A stretch of DNA of 6,192 bases from positions 1 to 6,192 of the forward strand of contig CABPZV010000124.1 in assembly GCA_902462015.1 (NCBI GenBank). Reading direction: 5' to 3'. Position numbers and translations under genes: made by a program. This DNA is from an uncultured Eubacteriales bacterium (GTDB lineage Bacteria; Bacillota; Clostridia; Oscillospirales; CAG-272). Each line of letters starts with the position of its first letter. Positions within the stretch are counted from its first letter, which is position 1. This document shows, piece after piece, positions 1-5,466 of the stretch. The notes under the pieces are model-generated. The model saw only the letters and a list, made by a program, of their open reading frames with translations, made no database searches and was not told where the DNA came from.

Positions 1-1
1 A

Positions 2-493
2 GATGCTGCCGGGTATGATAAGGAAGAAACAGAAGAAAAGGTATCAGAAGAATATAATACGGGATTAAAAACGCAGATAACAGACATAGGCGGAAAAAAA
101 GAGAAAGGTTATATGCGTGTAATATTGGATGTTGAGGATTATCGGGCAAAACGTGAGGAAACACTACGCACGCTTGCAAGAAGAATGGCTTCGAAAGTTC
201 AGAAATATAAAAACAGCGTAACCCTTGAACCGATGAATCCTTATGAACGTAGGATTATACATTCAGAAATACAGCAAATTCCTGGCGTAACAACAACTTC
301 AGTTGGTATAGACAATGAGAGAAGAATAATAATTTACAGTGAGGACAGTGAAGGAATAAATTATTATAAAAAGTCAAGGAGCAGATATAAATATCAAAAT
401 TTTAGAGGAAGATATAATAAAGAAAGAAACAAATCGATAAATTTATCTGCAGAAAACGAAATAAATGATGCAGGAATAGAAAAAACCGAATAA
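2..493 (+). CDS. khpB: KhpB/Jag (SpoIIIJ-associated) RNA-binding protein, C-terminal part
   Basis: This is the 3' end of a gene that is open at the left edge; 163 residues are visible. KhpB (also Jag or EloR) is a cytoplasmic RNA-binding protein with KH and R3H domains, linked in Firmicutes to cell elongation and division control and often encoded between yidC and mnmE. The segment encoded at about 113-170 (RVILDVEDYRAKREETL) is the last KH strand plus the linker helix typical of Jag. The R3H domain follows, with LEPMNPYERRIIH at about 227-262 carrying the Arg-x3-His signature. Two things are odd. An acidic, Lys/Glu-rich stretch (about 2-100) sits before the last KH strand where family members usually have only a few residues. 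After the R3H domain a tail of about 50 residues, rich in Arg, Tyr, Lys and Asn, extends to the stop. The Met codon at 113 is internal and not a start. mnmE follows 132 bases later. Confidence 0.9.
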   Translation, partial: DAAGYDKEETEEKVSEEYNTGLKTQITDIGGKKEKGYMRVILDVEDYRAKREETLRTLARRMASKVQKYKNSVTLEPMNPYERRIIHSEIQQIPGVTTTSVGIDNERRIIIYSEDSEGINYYKKSRSRYKYQNFRGRYNKERNKSINLSAENEINDAGIEKTE

Positions 494-526
494 ACAGAAA
501 ATAAAACATATCCTCTGGCAATAAAG

Positions 527-543
527 ATTCCGAAAATCGGAGT
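527..543 (+). terminator. Weak hairpin after khpB
   Basis: A 7-bp stem (five Watson-Crick pairs TCCGA/TCGGA, then one G-T wobble and one A-T pair) encloses an AAA loop between the khpB stop and the mnmE promoter. It is followed by ATTATATAT rather than a clean T-run, so it is at best a weak terminator or an mRNA 3'-end structure. Confidence 0.3.
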
Positions 544-570
544 ATTATATATAGTCAGGGGGTATATTTT

Positions 571-599
571 TTGAAGTGATTTATACAACAAATTATAGT
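571..599 (+). promoter_or_regulatory. Sigma-A type promoter of mnmE
   Basis: A -35 box TTGAAG (571-576), a 17-base spacer and a -10 box TATAGT (594-599) match the housekeeping consensus with one or two changes per box. Transcription would start near 606, about 20 bases before the GTG start. The ribosome binding site AAGGA at 611-615 lies 10 bases from the start codon. mnmE can therefore be expressed separately from khpB. Confidence 0.6.
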
Positions 600-625
600 A
601 AAAAAGAAAGAAGGAATGGAAAAAG

Positions 626-2014
626 GTGAATGATGCGACAATAGCGGCAATATCAACGCCGCCGGGAAAAGGAGGAATAGCCGTTATACGTATCAGCGGC
701 AGAGAAGCAGTAGCAATTGGAGAAAAGATGTTTAAAACAAAAAGCGGCAGAAAGCTTTCTGAAATTGAAGGCGCAAAGATGGTTTACGGTGACATATTAT
801 ACAATGGTAAAATTATTGATGATGGACTCGCATCGGTATTTTTTTCACCGCATTCTTATACAGGAGAGGATACTGTAGAGATAAATTGTCACGGAGGAAT
901 TCTTCTTGCAAATAAAGTACTCGAAAGTGCGTTTTTCTGCGGAGCAGAACAAGCGGCGCCCGGAGAATTTACAAAGAGAGCTTTTCTGGCAGGAAATGTT
1001 TCATTGACTGAAGCGGAGGCTGTAGCGGAGCTTATTGATGCGCAAAGTGAGGGGCAGCTTATGTTGGCTTCATCGAATGCACACGGGGTTTTTGCAGGTG
1101 CTGTTTCAGAGCTTTATAACAGACTTTCACAGCTTGTTGCAAAAATATATGTAGATATCGATTATCCAGGCGAAGAACTGGTTGATTTTGAAAAATCAGA
1201 TATACAAAATGAATTGTTAATGTTAATCAATGATATAGAAAAACTTTCAGGTACTTACAGAACGGGACGTGCGGTTGCGCAGGGAGTGTCGGTTGTAATC
1301 TGCGGAAAACCGAATACGGGAAAATCATCGATAATGAATATGCTCATAGGCAGAGACAGAGCAATTGTTACATCGGAAGCCGGAACTACCCGTGATATAA
1401 TTGAGGATACCGTCGAAGCGGGATGTGTGCTGCTTCGTCTGTCAGATACTGCAGGAATACGAGAGGCAGAAAATGAAGCGGAAAAAATCGGTGTTGAGAA
1501 AAGTATTAAAAAAATCAAGGAAGCAGAACTTGTACTCGCCGTTTTTGATATTTCTTCAAGTCCTGATGAAGAGGACGAAAGATTTATTTCTGAACTTGAG
1601 ACTTACCTTAAAAACGGCGGAAAAGCGATATGTGTTTTAAATAAATCTGATTTAACGATAAATAAAGAGGCTTTAGACAGGTACTCTTCTGTTTTTAATG
1701 AAACAGTTATTATTTCTGCCGCAAATAATGTAGGGGGAGAAGAGATACTTAAAAAAGCAGAAGCGCTATATATAGATGGTTCAATAGATATACATACGGA
1801 TGCGATAGCTTTTAATGCACGTCAATATGCCTCTCTTTGCAATGCGTCAAAGTATTTAAAGGACGCATATAAAGCAATAATCGAAGGTGTAGAAGTGGAT
1901 ATTTCTGGAACTGACATGGAGCTTGCTTTATCAAGTCTTGGGCAAATAGACGGAAGAAAAGTAACTGAAGATATTGTGTCAAATATATTTGCACGTTTTT
2001 GTGTAGGAAAGTAA
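626..2014 (+). CDS. mnmE: tRNA uridine-5-carboxymethylaminomethyl modification GTPase MnmE
   Basis: MnmE, with its partner MnmG, installs the (carboxymethyl)aminomethyl group on the C5 of wobble U34 in certain tRNAs, using GTP, FAD and a folate one-carbon unit. The protein is full length at 462 residues. The N-terminal folate-binding domain starts with the family sequence DATIAAISTPPGKGGIAVIR (residues 3-22) and includes PGEFTKRAF (112-120). The helical domain is interrupted by the G domain: G1 GKPNTGKS (227-234), whose Asn230 matches the potassium-coordinating Asn of the family; G2 TTRD (254-257); G3 DTAG (274-277); G4 NKSD (339-342). The end is FCVGK (458-462), carrying the conserved C-terminal Cys. 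The start is a GTG: no in-frame ATG lies nearby, the AAGGA at 611-615 fits, and the family begins exactly here. The gene has its own promoter and terminator. mnmG, normally next, does not follow. Confidence 0.97.
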   Translation: MNDATIAAISTPPGKGGIAVIRISGREAVAIGEKMFKTKSGRKLSEIEGAKMVYGDILYNGKIIDDGLASVFFSPHSYTGEDTVEINCHGGILLANKVLESAFFCGAEQAAPGEFTKRAFLAGNVSLTEAEAVAELIDAQSEGQLMLASSNAHGVFAGAVSELYNRLSQLVAKIYVDIDYPGEELVDFEKSDIQNELLMLINDIEKLSGTYRTGRAVAQGVSVVICGKPNTGKSSIMNMLIGRDRAIVTSEAGTTRDIIEDTVEAGCVLLRLSDTAGIREAENEAEKIGVEKSIKKIKEAELVLAVFDISSSPDEEDERFISELETYLKNGGKAICVLNKSDLTINKEALDRYSSVFNETVIISAANNVGGEEILKKAEALYIDGSIDIHTDAIAFNARQYASLCNASKYLKDAYKAIIEGVEVDISGTDMELALSSLGQIDGRKVTEDIVSNIFARFCVGK

Positions 2015-2018
2015 AAAT

Positions 2019-2043
2019 AAAAAGCACCGTGACGGTGCTTTTT
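2019..2043. terminator. Bidirectional intrinsic terminator between mnmE and the secreted-protein gene
   Basis: A perfect 11-bp stem (AAAAAGCACCG at 2019-2029 with CGGTGCTTTTT at 2033-2043) encloses a TGA triloop. The plus strand ends in a T-run for mnmE, whose stop is at 2014. On the minus strand the stem is followed by TTTTTATTTTT, so it also serves the convergent gene that stops at 2077. Confidence 0.85.
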
Positions 2044-2076
2044 ATTAAAAACTGAAAACATATATTTTTAAAGGCT

Positions 2077-2547
2077 TTATTTCCTTTTGCCGTTTTTAGA
2101 ATTTTTCTTAGGAATCAGAGCGATGATAAGAATTATAGCAGCTATAGGAAACACAATTGCAACGATTATGCCGATAATATTGGATACTTTAGAGGATTCT
2201 TTACTTTCTGATTCGGCAGCTGTATCGTCCGAAGAACCGTTTGAAGAGCTATCATCTTTTTGATCTGTTACTTCAGAGTTTGTCTCAGTCAAAGAAGCAG
2301 TTTCCTCATTATTTTCTACACTGACTGAAGATTCTTTATCAGTTTCATTTTTTGTTTCGCTTAATGTAGAATTATCAGCTTCTGCCTCAGCAGTATCTGA
2401 AGTTTCTGTTTGATTAGAGGAGGAGGTATTTTGGTTTTCTGAGGTGTTTACGGTGGTTTCTGCATTAATAGAGAACGTTAAGGCTATTATCATTAAAAAC
2501 GTAATTAATACAATAAATATTTTAGAGTTTAATTTAAAAATCGACAT
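2077..2547 (-). CDS. Small secreted, C-terminally membrane-anchored Ser/Thr/Glu-rich protein
   Basis: I do not recognise a family. The 156-residue product has a clear layout. Residues 1-29 form a signal peptide: Lys near the N-terminus, a long Ile/Leu/Phe core, and a plausible cleavage after Ala29 in SINA-ET. Residues about 30-120 are a low-complexity linker made almost entirely of Ser, Thr, Glu, Asp, Asn and Gln, strongly acidic and without Cys. Residues about 122-145 are a hydrophobic transmembrane helix, followed by the basic tail KKNSKNGKRK. This suggests an acidic stalk outside the cell held by one helix with a cytoplasmic basic end. There is no LPxTG sortase motif and no folded domain. 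The minus-strand ribosome binding site AGAAGGGA is about 8 bases before the ATG. It is divergent from the RNHCP gene and convergent with mnmE. It could be a surface stalk or spacer protein; the role is unknown. Confidence 0.75.
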   Translation of the reverse strand: MSIFKLNSKIFIVLITFLMIIALTFSINAETTVNTSENQNTSSSNQTETSDTAEAEADNSTLSETKNETDKESSVSVENNEETASLTETNSEVTDQKDDSSSNGSSDDTAAESESKESSKVSNIIGIIVAIVFPIAAIILIIALIPKKNSKNGKRK

Positions 2548-2755
2548 GAAAATTTCCCTTCTGATTAAACGTTAAAAATATAAAAAATACATTATGATAA
2601 ATACAATATATAAAAGTAATATTAGCAAAAAAATATAACATAATGCTATCTATAATATTAACAAACGGTAAAAATCTTTCAGGATATAATATTGGACACA
2701 GGTTTTTGCCAGTTAAACAGTATTTTTAGAATATACGAAAGGTAATGTTTTAAAT

Positions 2756-3073
2756 ATGGAGAGAAAAAAATTTATAAAAAATGACACTGGATTTATCTGT
2801 GTTCACTGTGGAAAAGAAGTAACACCATTAGGATATACATCAAGAAATCATTGTCCGTATTGTCTATGGTCGCTACATGTAGATATTAATCCGGGAGATC
2901 GTGCCTCAGAATGCGGATCACCACTTGAACCTGTATTTGCTGAACCTGATCCAAAGAAGGGATTTATTATTACACATAAATGTACAGGATGCGGCAAAAT
3001 AAGGAGGAATAAGGCAGCAGAAGATGATGACCGATATCTGATTATAAAAATGACTGTTAACAAAAATTTTTAA
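2756..3073 (+). CDS. RNHCP domain zinc-ribbon-like protein
   Basis: The 105-residue product matches the RNHCP domain family, named for its central motif. Residues 14-20 (ICVHCGK) give the first CxxC (Cys15, Cys18). RNHCPYCLWSLHVD at 30-43 contains the signature and the second CxxC (Cys33, Cys36). GDRASECG at 47-54 adds Cys53, and HKCTGCGK at 75-81 gives Cys76 and Cys79. Seven cysteines in paired knuckles strongly suggest zinc binding, but the biochemical role of the family is not known to me. The length is normal for the family. The start is the ATG at 2756, with AAAGG at 2738-2742 spaced 13 bases, which is long; no better in-frame start exists. A TATAAT at 2685-2690 without a clear -35 box could be its -10. 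It appears monocistronic and converges on the gene ending at 3118, with only 44 bases between and no evident terminator. Confidence 0.88.
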   Translation: MERKKFIKNDTGFICVHCGKEVTPLGYTSRNHCPYCLWSLHVDINPGDRASECGSPLEPVFAEPDPKKGFIITHKCTGCGKIRRNKAAEDDDRYLIIKMTVNKNF

Positions 3074-3117
3074 GGCAGAAAATAGTCTTTTATAAGTATG
3101 TAAACAATGAAAGTATA

Positions 3118-3486
3118 TTATAAAATGTCATCAATAATATCTTTTGCTTCGTCCGGGGTTACGTAATTTTCACTTAAAAGGTGAAGCAATTTTTTGGCTG
3201 CATCTTCATTTCTGGTTATGTCGTAGATAAAAACAGTTTCATCAAAGGAACCACAGTTGTCATAAATTGATTTAATAATCAACAGAGAGTATACCTTATT
3301 ATAGAGGCCAAACTCTGTATCTCCGAGACCGGAATTGTCAGTTGTAACTATTAACTTATATTGAAGTATAATGCCGCTACTTGTTTTATCGTGTTTTGTG
3401 ATTGATAAATGTTCTCTTGTGCGTTCTGTAATAAAAGCTTTGCGCTCTGTTTTTTCTTTTGTACGATTTCTTGTTATAGTCGGCAT
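3118..3486 (-). CDS. Conserved-looking hypothetical protein, possibly DUF6514-like
   Basis: The 122-residue protein has a basic, polar N-terminus (residues 1-36, rich in Lys, Arg and Thr). A predicted strand-rich core follows (IILQYKLIVTT, then FGLYNKVYSLLII), then ETVFIYDITRNEDAAKKLLHLLSEN and the C-terminal VTPDEAKDIIDDIL. This order (a strand hairpin, an 'I.DIt...' strand, a helix, then VTP..l.DiidD at the end) is the pattern I recall for the small clostridial DUF6514 family; I give that from memory and have not checked it. No signal peptide, membrane helix or catalytic motif is visible. The start is well supported: AGAAGGAG (minus strand, 3493-3500) lies 6 bases before the ATG. A sigma-A-like promoter sits at 3603-3631, giving a leader of about 110 bases. 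Function unknown. Confidence 0.78.
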   Translation of the reverse strand: MPTITRNRTKEKTERKAFITERTREHLSITKHDKTSSGIILQYKLIVTTDNSGLGDTEFGLYNKVYSLLIIKSIYDNCGSFDETVFIYDITRNEDAAKKLLHLLSENYVTPDEAKDIIDDIL

Positions 3487-3602
3487 TTTTTACTCCTTCT
3501 TGCAGGACAATCCCAGTAGTTTTATAAGATATATGCTTTTAAATAAATTAAATGGAAATAATTGAAATCTTTACTTCCTTAATGTTTTTTATCTGCACTA
3601 AT

Positions 3603-3631
3603 ATAATACCAAAAAATTGTAAATTTGTAAA
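3603..3631 (-). promoter_or_regulatory. Sigma-A type promoter of the 3118-3486 gene
   Basis: On the minus strand a -35 box TTTACA (3626-3631), a 17-base spacer and a -10 box TATTAT (3603-3608) are well placed. Transcription would begin near 3596, leaving a leader of about 110 bases before the ATG. The region is very AT-rich, so chance matches are possible. Confidence 0.5.
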
Positions 3632-3856
3632 CAGGAATGAATCTACATAATTCGACATAATAATGCAGGTAATTTCAGGTAAATATTCGGTATTTGGATT
3701 TAAAAGAAGGCATTTAAATAAAGCGCTTGTTAAATGTGCGAAAAAACTCGAACGAAAATTTTTTAATCGGTAGTACAGAACAATGATTATTATGTCGAAA
3801 AACGGATAAAAAAACATATTCTTAAAAAATATTGAATAATATCCAGTATTTTTACA

Positions 3857-3885
3857 ATGACAAAAAGACATTTTTATGCTAATAT
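3857..3885 (+). promoter_or_regulatory. Candidate extended -10 promoter
   Basis: ATGACA (3857-3862), a 17-base spacer and TAATAT (3880-3885) preceded by TGC, an extended -10 element. It points toward the small membrane protein gene or an unannotated short transcript. The weak hairpin AACTC/GAGTT followed by a T-run near 3896-3919 could end such a transcript early. Confidence 0.25.
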
Positions 3886-3944
3886 AATCTTGCTAACTCT
3901 TATAAACGCTGAGTTTTTTGTCAGATGTGATAATAACTATATTG

Positions 3945-3973
3945 TTGACAAAGAAAAATAAAAAATGAATATT
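3945..3973 (+). promoter_or_regulatory. Promoter of the small membrane protein gene
   Basis: A perfect TTGACA (3945-3950) with a 17-base spacer to AATATT (3968-3973), which matches four of six -10 positions. Transcription would start near 3980, about 70 bases before the GTG start. Confidence 0.45.
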
Positions 3974-4048
3974 TATGCAAAAATACTTTTTTATATTTAA
4001 CATTATGAATAATTGCATTCTTAAAAAATAAGAAAGAGGTCGATTTTT

Positions 4049-4294
4049 GTGATAAATGATAGGTATAAACTATGCAAAGTGTCTCAGCTTTTGCTTCATA
4101 TCGGACTAACATTGATTTTTGCATTGATTTTATATATCGGTTTTTTACTTGAAACTGCAGCAAATTCACCGGAAGGAATTCTTTACATAACGCTAAGATG
4201 CAGAGTTATGCTTGACTATGCATTACTCACAACAGTTATTTTGATAGGCGGATCACTATTTGTAGATTGCGTTATAAAAGGAAAAATAAAATAA
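4049..4294 (+). CDS. Small two-helix membrane protein
   Basis: I do not recognise a family. The 81-residue product has a short polar N-terminus with Lys and Arg (MINDRYKLCK), a first hydrophobic helix at about residues 11-34, and a connecting segment (ETAANSPEGILYITLRCR). A second helix at about 55-76 is followed by a short basic end (VIKGKIK). Basic residues at both ends suggest that both termini are in the cytoplasm with the short loop outside, but Arg50 and Arg52 before helix two make this uncertain. The start is GTG, supported by AGAGGT at 4035-4040 with an 8-base spacer, and a perfect TTGACA lies upstream. The gene stands alone and ends in a very long hairpin. The combination of a ribosome binding site, promoter, terminator and coherent helices makes it likely to be real, although short. 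Confidence 0.62.
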   Translation: MINDRYKLCKVSQLLLHIGLTLIFALILYIGFLLETAANSPEGILYITLRCRVMLDYALLTTVILIGGSLFVDCVIKGKIK

Positions 4295-4364
4295 AGCATC
4301 TGCTCTGCAATTTTTATTAAACGAAAGAAAAATTTTCGTTAGTAAAATTTGCAGAGCAGATGTT
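4295..4364. terminator. Very long near-perfect hairpin, probable bidirectional terminator
   Basis: The segment folds into about 30 base pairs with one bulge (A4319), one mismatch (4311/4348) and a 7-base loop (4327-4333). The outer 14 bp (CATCTGCTCTGCAA at 4297-4310 with its complement at 4349-4362) are perfect. It starts right after the small membrane protein stop and precedes the end of convergent hprK (stop at 4402). T-rich flanks lie on both sides (TTATTATT on plus, TTTATTTTATTTTT on minus), so termination in either direction is plausible. Confidence 0.72.
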
Positions 4365-4401
4365 ATTATTAATAAAAGAGAGTTTTATGTATTGCAGAAT
4401 T

Positions 4402-5361
4402 TTATATTTTAATATTTGAGTTATCTTCGGGGTTTTCTCCGGTCATAGCTTTAAGAAGGTTGTTTTCAAGTTCCATGGCAGTATTATAACCCATCTTTTT
4501 TTGTCTGCTGTTCATGGCGGCAATTTCAAGGATAATTGCAAGGTTTCGCCCTGGTTTTACAGGTATAGTAGTAGTTGGAATCTGAATTCCCATAATGTCT
4601 GTAAATTCATTTTTTATTCCAAGACGGTCATACATTTTTCCATTTACCCATGGCTCAAGGTTGATTACAAGATCTATTTTTTCTGTATCTTTTACTGCAC
4701 CGACTCCGAACAATCTCCTCACGTCAACGACACCAATACCGCGAAGCTCAATATAATGACGAATCATAGCCGGAGCACTTCCGACAAGGGTCTTCGAAGA
4801 TACTTTTTTTATTTCAACAGCGTCATCTGCAATCAGACGATGTCCACGTTTTACAAGTTCAATTGCAGTTTCACTTTTTCCAATTCCGCTGTCTCCAAGA
4901 AGAAGCATGCCTTCACTGTATACCTCAACTAAAACGCCGTGACGTGTGATTCGGGGCGCAAGGGCCACATTGAGATATGATATTAGGCTTGCCATGAATT
5001 CTGAGGTATGCTGTTCCGTACGGAGAAGAGGAACAGCATATTTTTTTGCTTTTTCAATAAATACCGGAAAGATAGTCAGTGATGTTGTAAAAATCACTGC
5101 TACCGGTTTTTTTGACATAAATGAATCTATATGTTCTGCTAATGATGACTCCGGAAAAGAATTGAGATATGTGTGTTCACAGTTTCCTATAAGCTGTATC
5201 CGGGCAGGTTCAAAGTGGCCGAAAAAACCTGAGAGAGCCAGCCCCGGCCGGTTTAGGTCTGAACGGGTAACAAGAATATTGTCATCATCGGGTATGAATA
5301 TTTTTTCGAGCTGGAATTCATCAATGAGCTGCTGAAGTTTAACAGAATATACTGTAGACAT
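4402..5361 (-). CDS. hprK: HPr kinase/phosphorylase
   Basis: HprK phosphorylates the phosphotransferase carrier HPr on Ser46 with ATP or pyrophosphate and reverses this by phosphorolysis, making it the sensor of carbon catabolite repression in Gram-positive bacteria. The 319-residue product has the usual length. The N-terminal domain (about 1-130) includes GFFGHFEPARIQLIGNCEHTYL and PLLRTEQHT. The kinase domain has RHGVLVEVY with the conserved His141, Walker A GDSGIGKS (156-163), ADD (178-180), the family signature ELRGIGVVDVRRLFG (205-219), and the C-terminal PVKPGRN (267-273) before helical IILEIAAMN. I chose the ATG at 5361 because GAGGAG (5369-5374) is 7 bases upstream. A frame extension to TTG at 5376 would put the start before that same binding site. 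A strong promoter lies at 5421-5449. It is downstream of dpaB on the same strand. An 11-bp inverted repeat lies inside the gene at 5007-5040. Confidence 0.96.
   Translation of the reverse strand: MSTVYSVKLQQLIDEFQLEKIFIPDDDNILVTRSDLNRPGLALSGFFGHFEPARIQLIGNCEHTYLNSFPESSLAEHIDSFMSKKPVAVIFTTSLTIFPVFIEKAKKYAVPLLRTEQHTSEFMASLISYLNVALAPRITRHGVLVEVYSEGMLLLGDSGIGKSETAIELVKRGHRLIADDAVEIKKVSSKTLVGSAPAMIRHYIELRGIGVVDVRRLFGVGAVKDTEKIDLVINLEPWVNGKMYDRLGIKNEFTDIMGIQIPTTTIPVKPGRNLAIILEIAAMNSRQKKMGYNTAMELENNLLKAMTGENPEDNSNIKI
5007..5040. repeat. Inverted repeat inside hprK with T-run on the antisense side
   Basis: Perfect 11-bp arms, TATGCTGTTCC (5007-5017) and GGAACAGCATA (5030-5040), surround a 12-base loop. 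On the plus strand, antisense to hprK, the stem is followed directly by seven T residues, the form of an intrinsic terminator. In the sense direction it codes for YAVPLLRTEQHT of HprK, part of which is conserved, so it may be coincidental. Confidence 0.5.
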
Positions 5362-5368
5362 ATAATTT

Positions 5369-5374
5369 CTCCTC
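5369..5374 (-). promoter_or_regulatory. Ribosome binding site fixing the hprK start
   Basis: Minus-strand GAGGAG with a 7-base spacer to the ATG at 5361. It overlaps the codons that follow the upstream in-frame TTG, which argues against that TTG as the start. Confidence 0.85.
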
Positions 5375-5420
5375 AAGCTGTGCTTTTTATAGTGGGGATA
5401 AAAATCTTATCTGTAATGAA

Positions 5421-5449
5421 ATTATATGTCAGAGTGTTAAATTAGTCAA
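5421..5449 (-). promoter_or_regulatory. Near-consensus sigma-A promoter of hprK
   Basis: Minus strand: -35 TTGACT (5444-5449), exactly 17 bases, then a perfect -10 TATAAT (5421-5426). The start would be near 5414, leaving a leader of about 53 bases. It lies in the 105-base gap after dpaB, so hprK can be made in growing cells independently of the spore gene upstream. Confidence 0.78.
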
Positions 5450-5466
5450 GTCTTTTCCGCTGCTTT

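Larger units (their letters stand above)
3487..4048. other. Long AT-rich intergenic region with promoters but no supported gene
   Basis: This stretch of about 560 bases separates two divergent small genes. I see the minus-strand leader and promoter of the 3118-3486 gene (up to 3631) and two plus-strand promoter candidates (3857-3885 and 3945-3973). Open frames here are short or full of Phe/Ile/Tyr, with no ribosome binding site. Two consecutive short plus frames at 3552-3650 and 3663-3773 share a phase but neither has a Shine-Dalgarno sequence. No tRNA, strong terminator or repeat array is visible. Confidence 0.6.

Noticed and set aside
394..591. 65-residue minus-strand frame antisense to the khpB end
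   Set aside because: It overlaps a recognised gene and the mnmE promoter, has AT-driven Phe/Ile/Tyr content, and has no convincing binding site.
616..633. Five-codon plus-strand frame (MEKGE) overlapping the mnmE GTG start, considered as a translational-coupling leader peptide
   Set aside because: AAGGA abuts its ATG with no spacing, so ribosomes would be placed on the GTG at 626 instead.
1255..2061. Several frames overlapping mnmE on both strands
   Set aside because: All lie in other phases of an intact mnmE and have no independent support.
2548..2755. Multiple TATAAT-like boxes in the divergent gap between the secreted protein and RNHCP genes
   Set aside because: The gap is so AT-rich that -10 matches are frequent, and none pairs with a good -35 at 16-18 bases, so I did not assign promoters.
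3548..3871. 107-residue minus-strand frame in the gap, considered as a membrane protein
   Set aside because: It has no ribosome binding site, composition like random AT-rich DNA, and overlaps the promoter and leader of the 3118-3486 gene.
3818..4030. 14-base direct repeat ATTCTTAAAAAATA at 3818-3831 and 4017-4030
   Set aside because: Only two copies of a low-complexity AT-rich word in an AT-rich gap; chance is a sufficient explanation.
3921..4169. 82-residue minus-strand frame
   Set aside because: It overlaps the better-supported small membrane protein and its promoter, and shows no domain or binding site.
4501..5335. Two plus-strand frames (143 and 129 residues) opposite hprK
   Set aside because: They are shadows of a fully recognised gene with conserved motifs; neither resembles a known protein.
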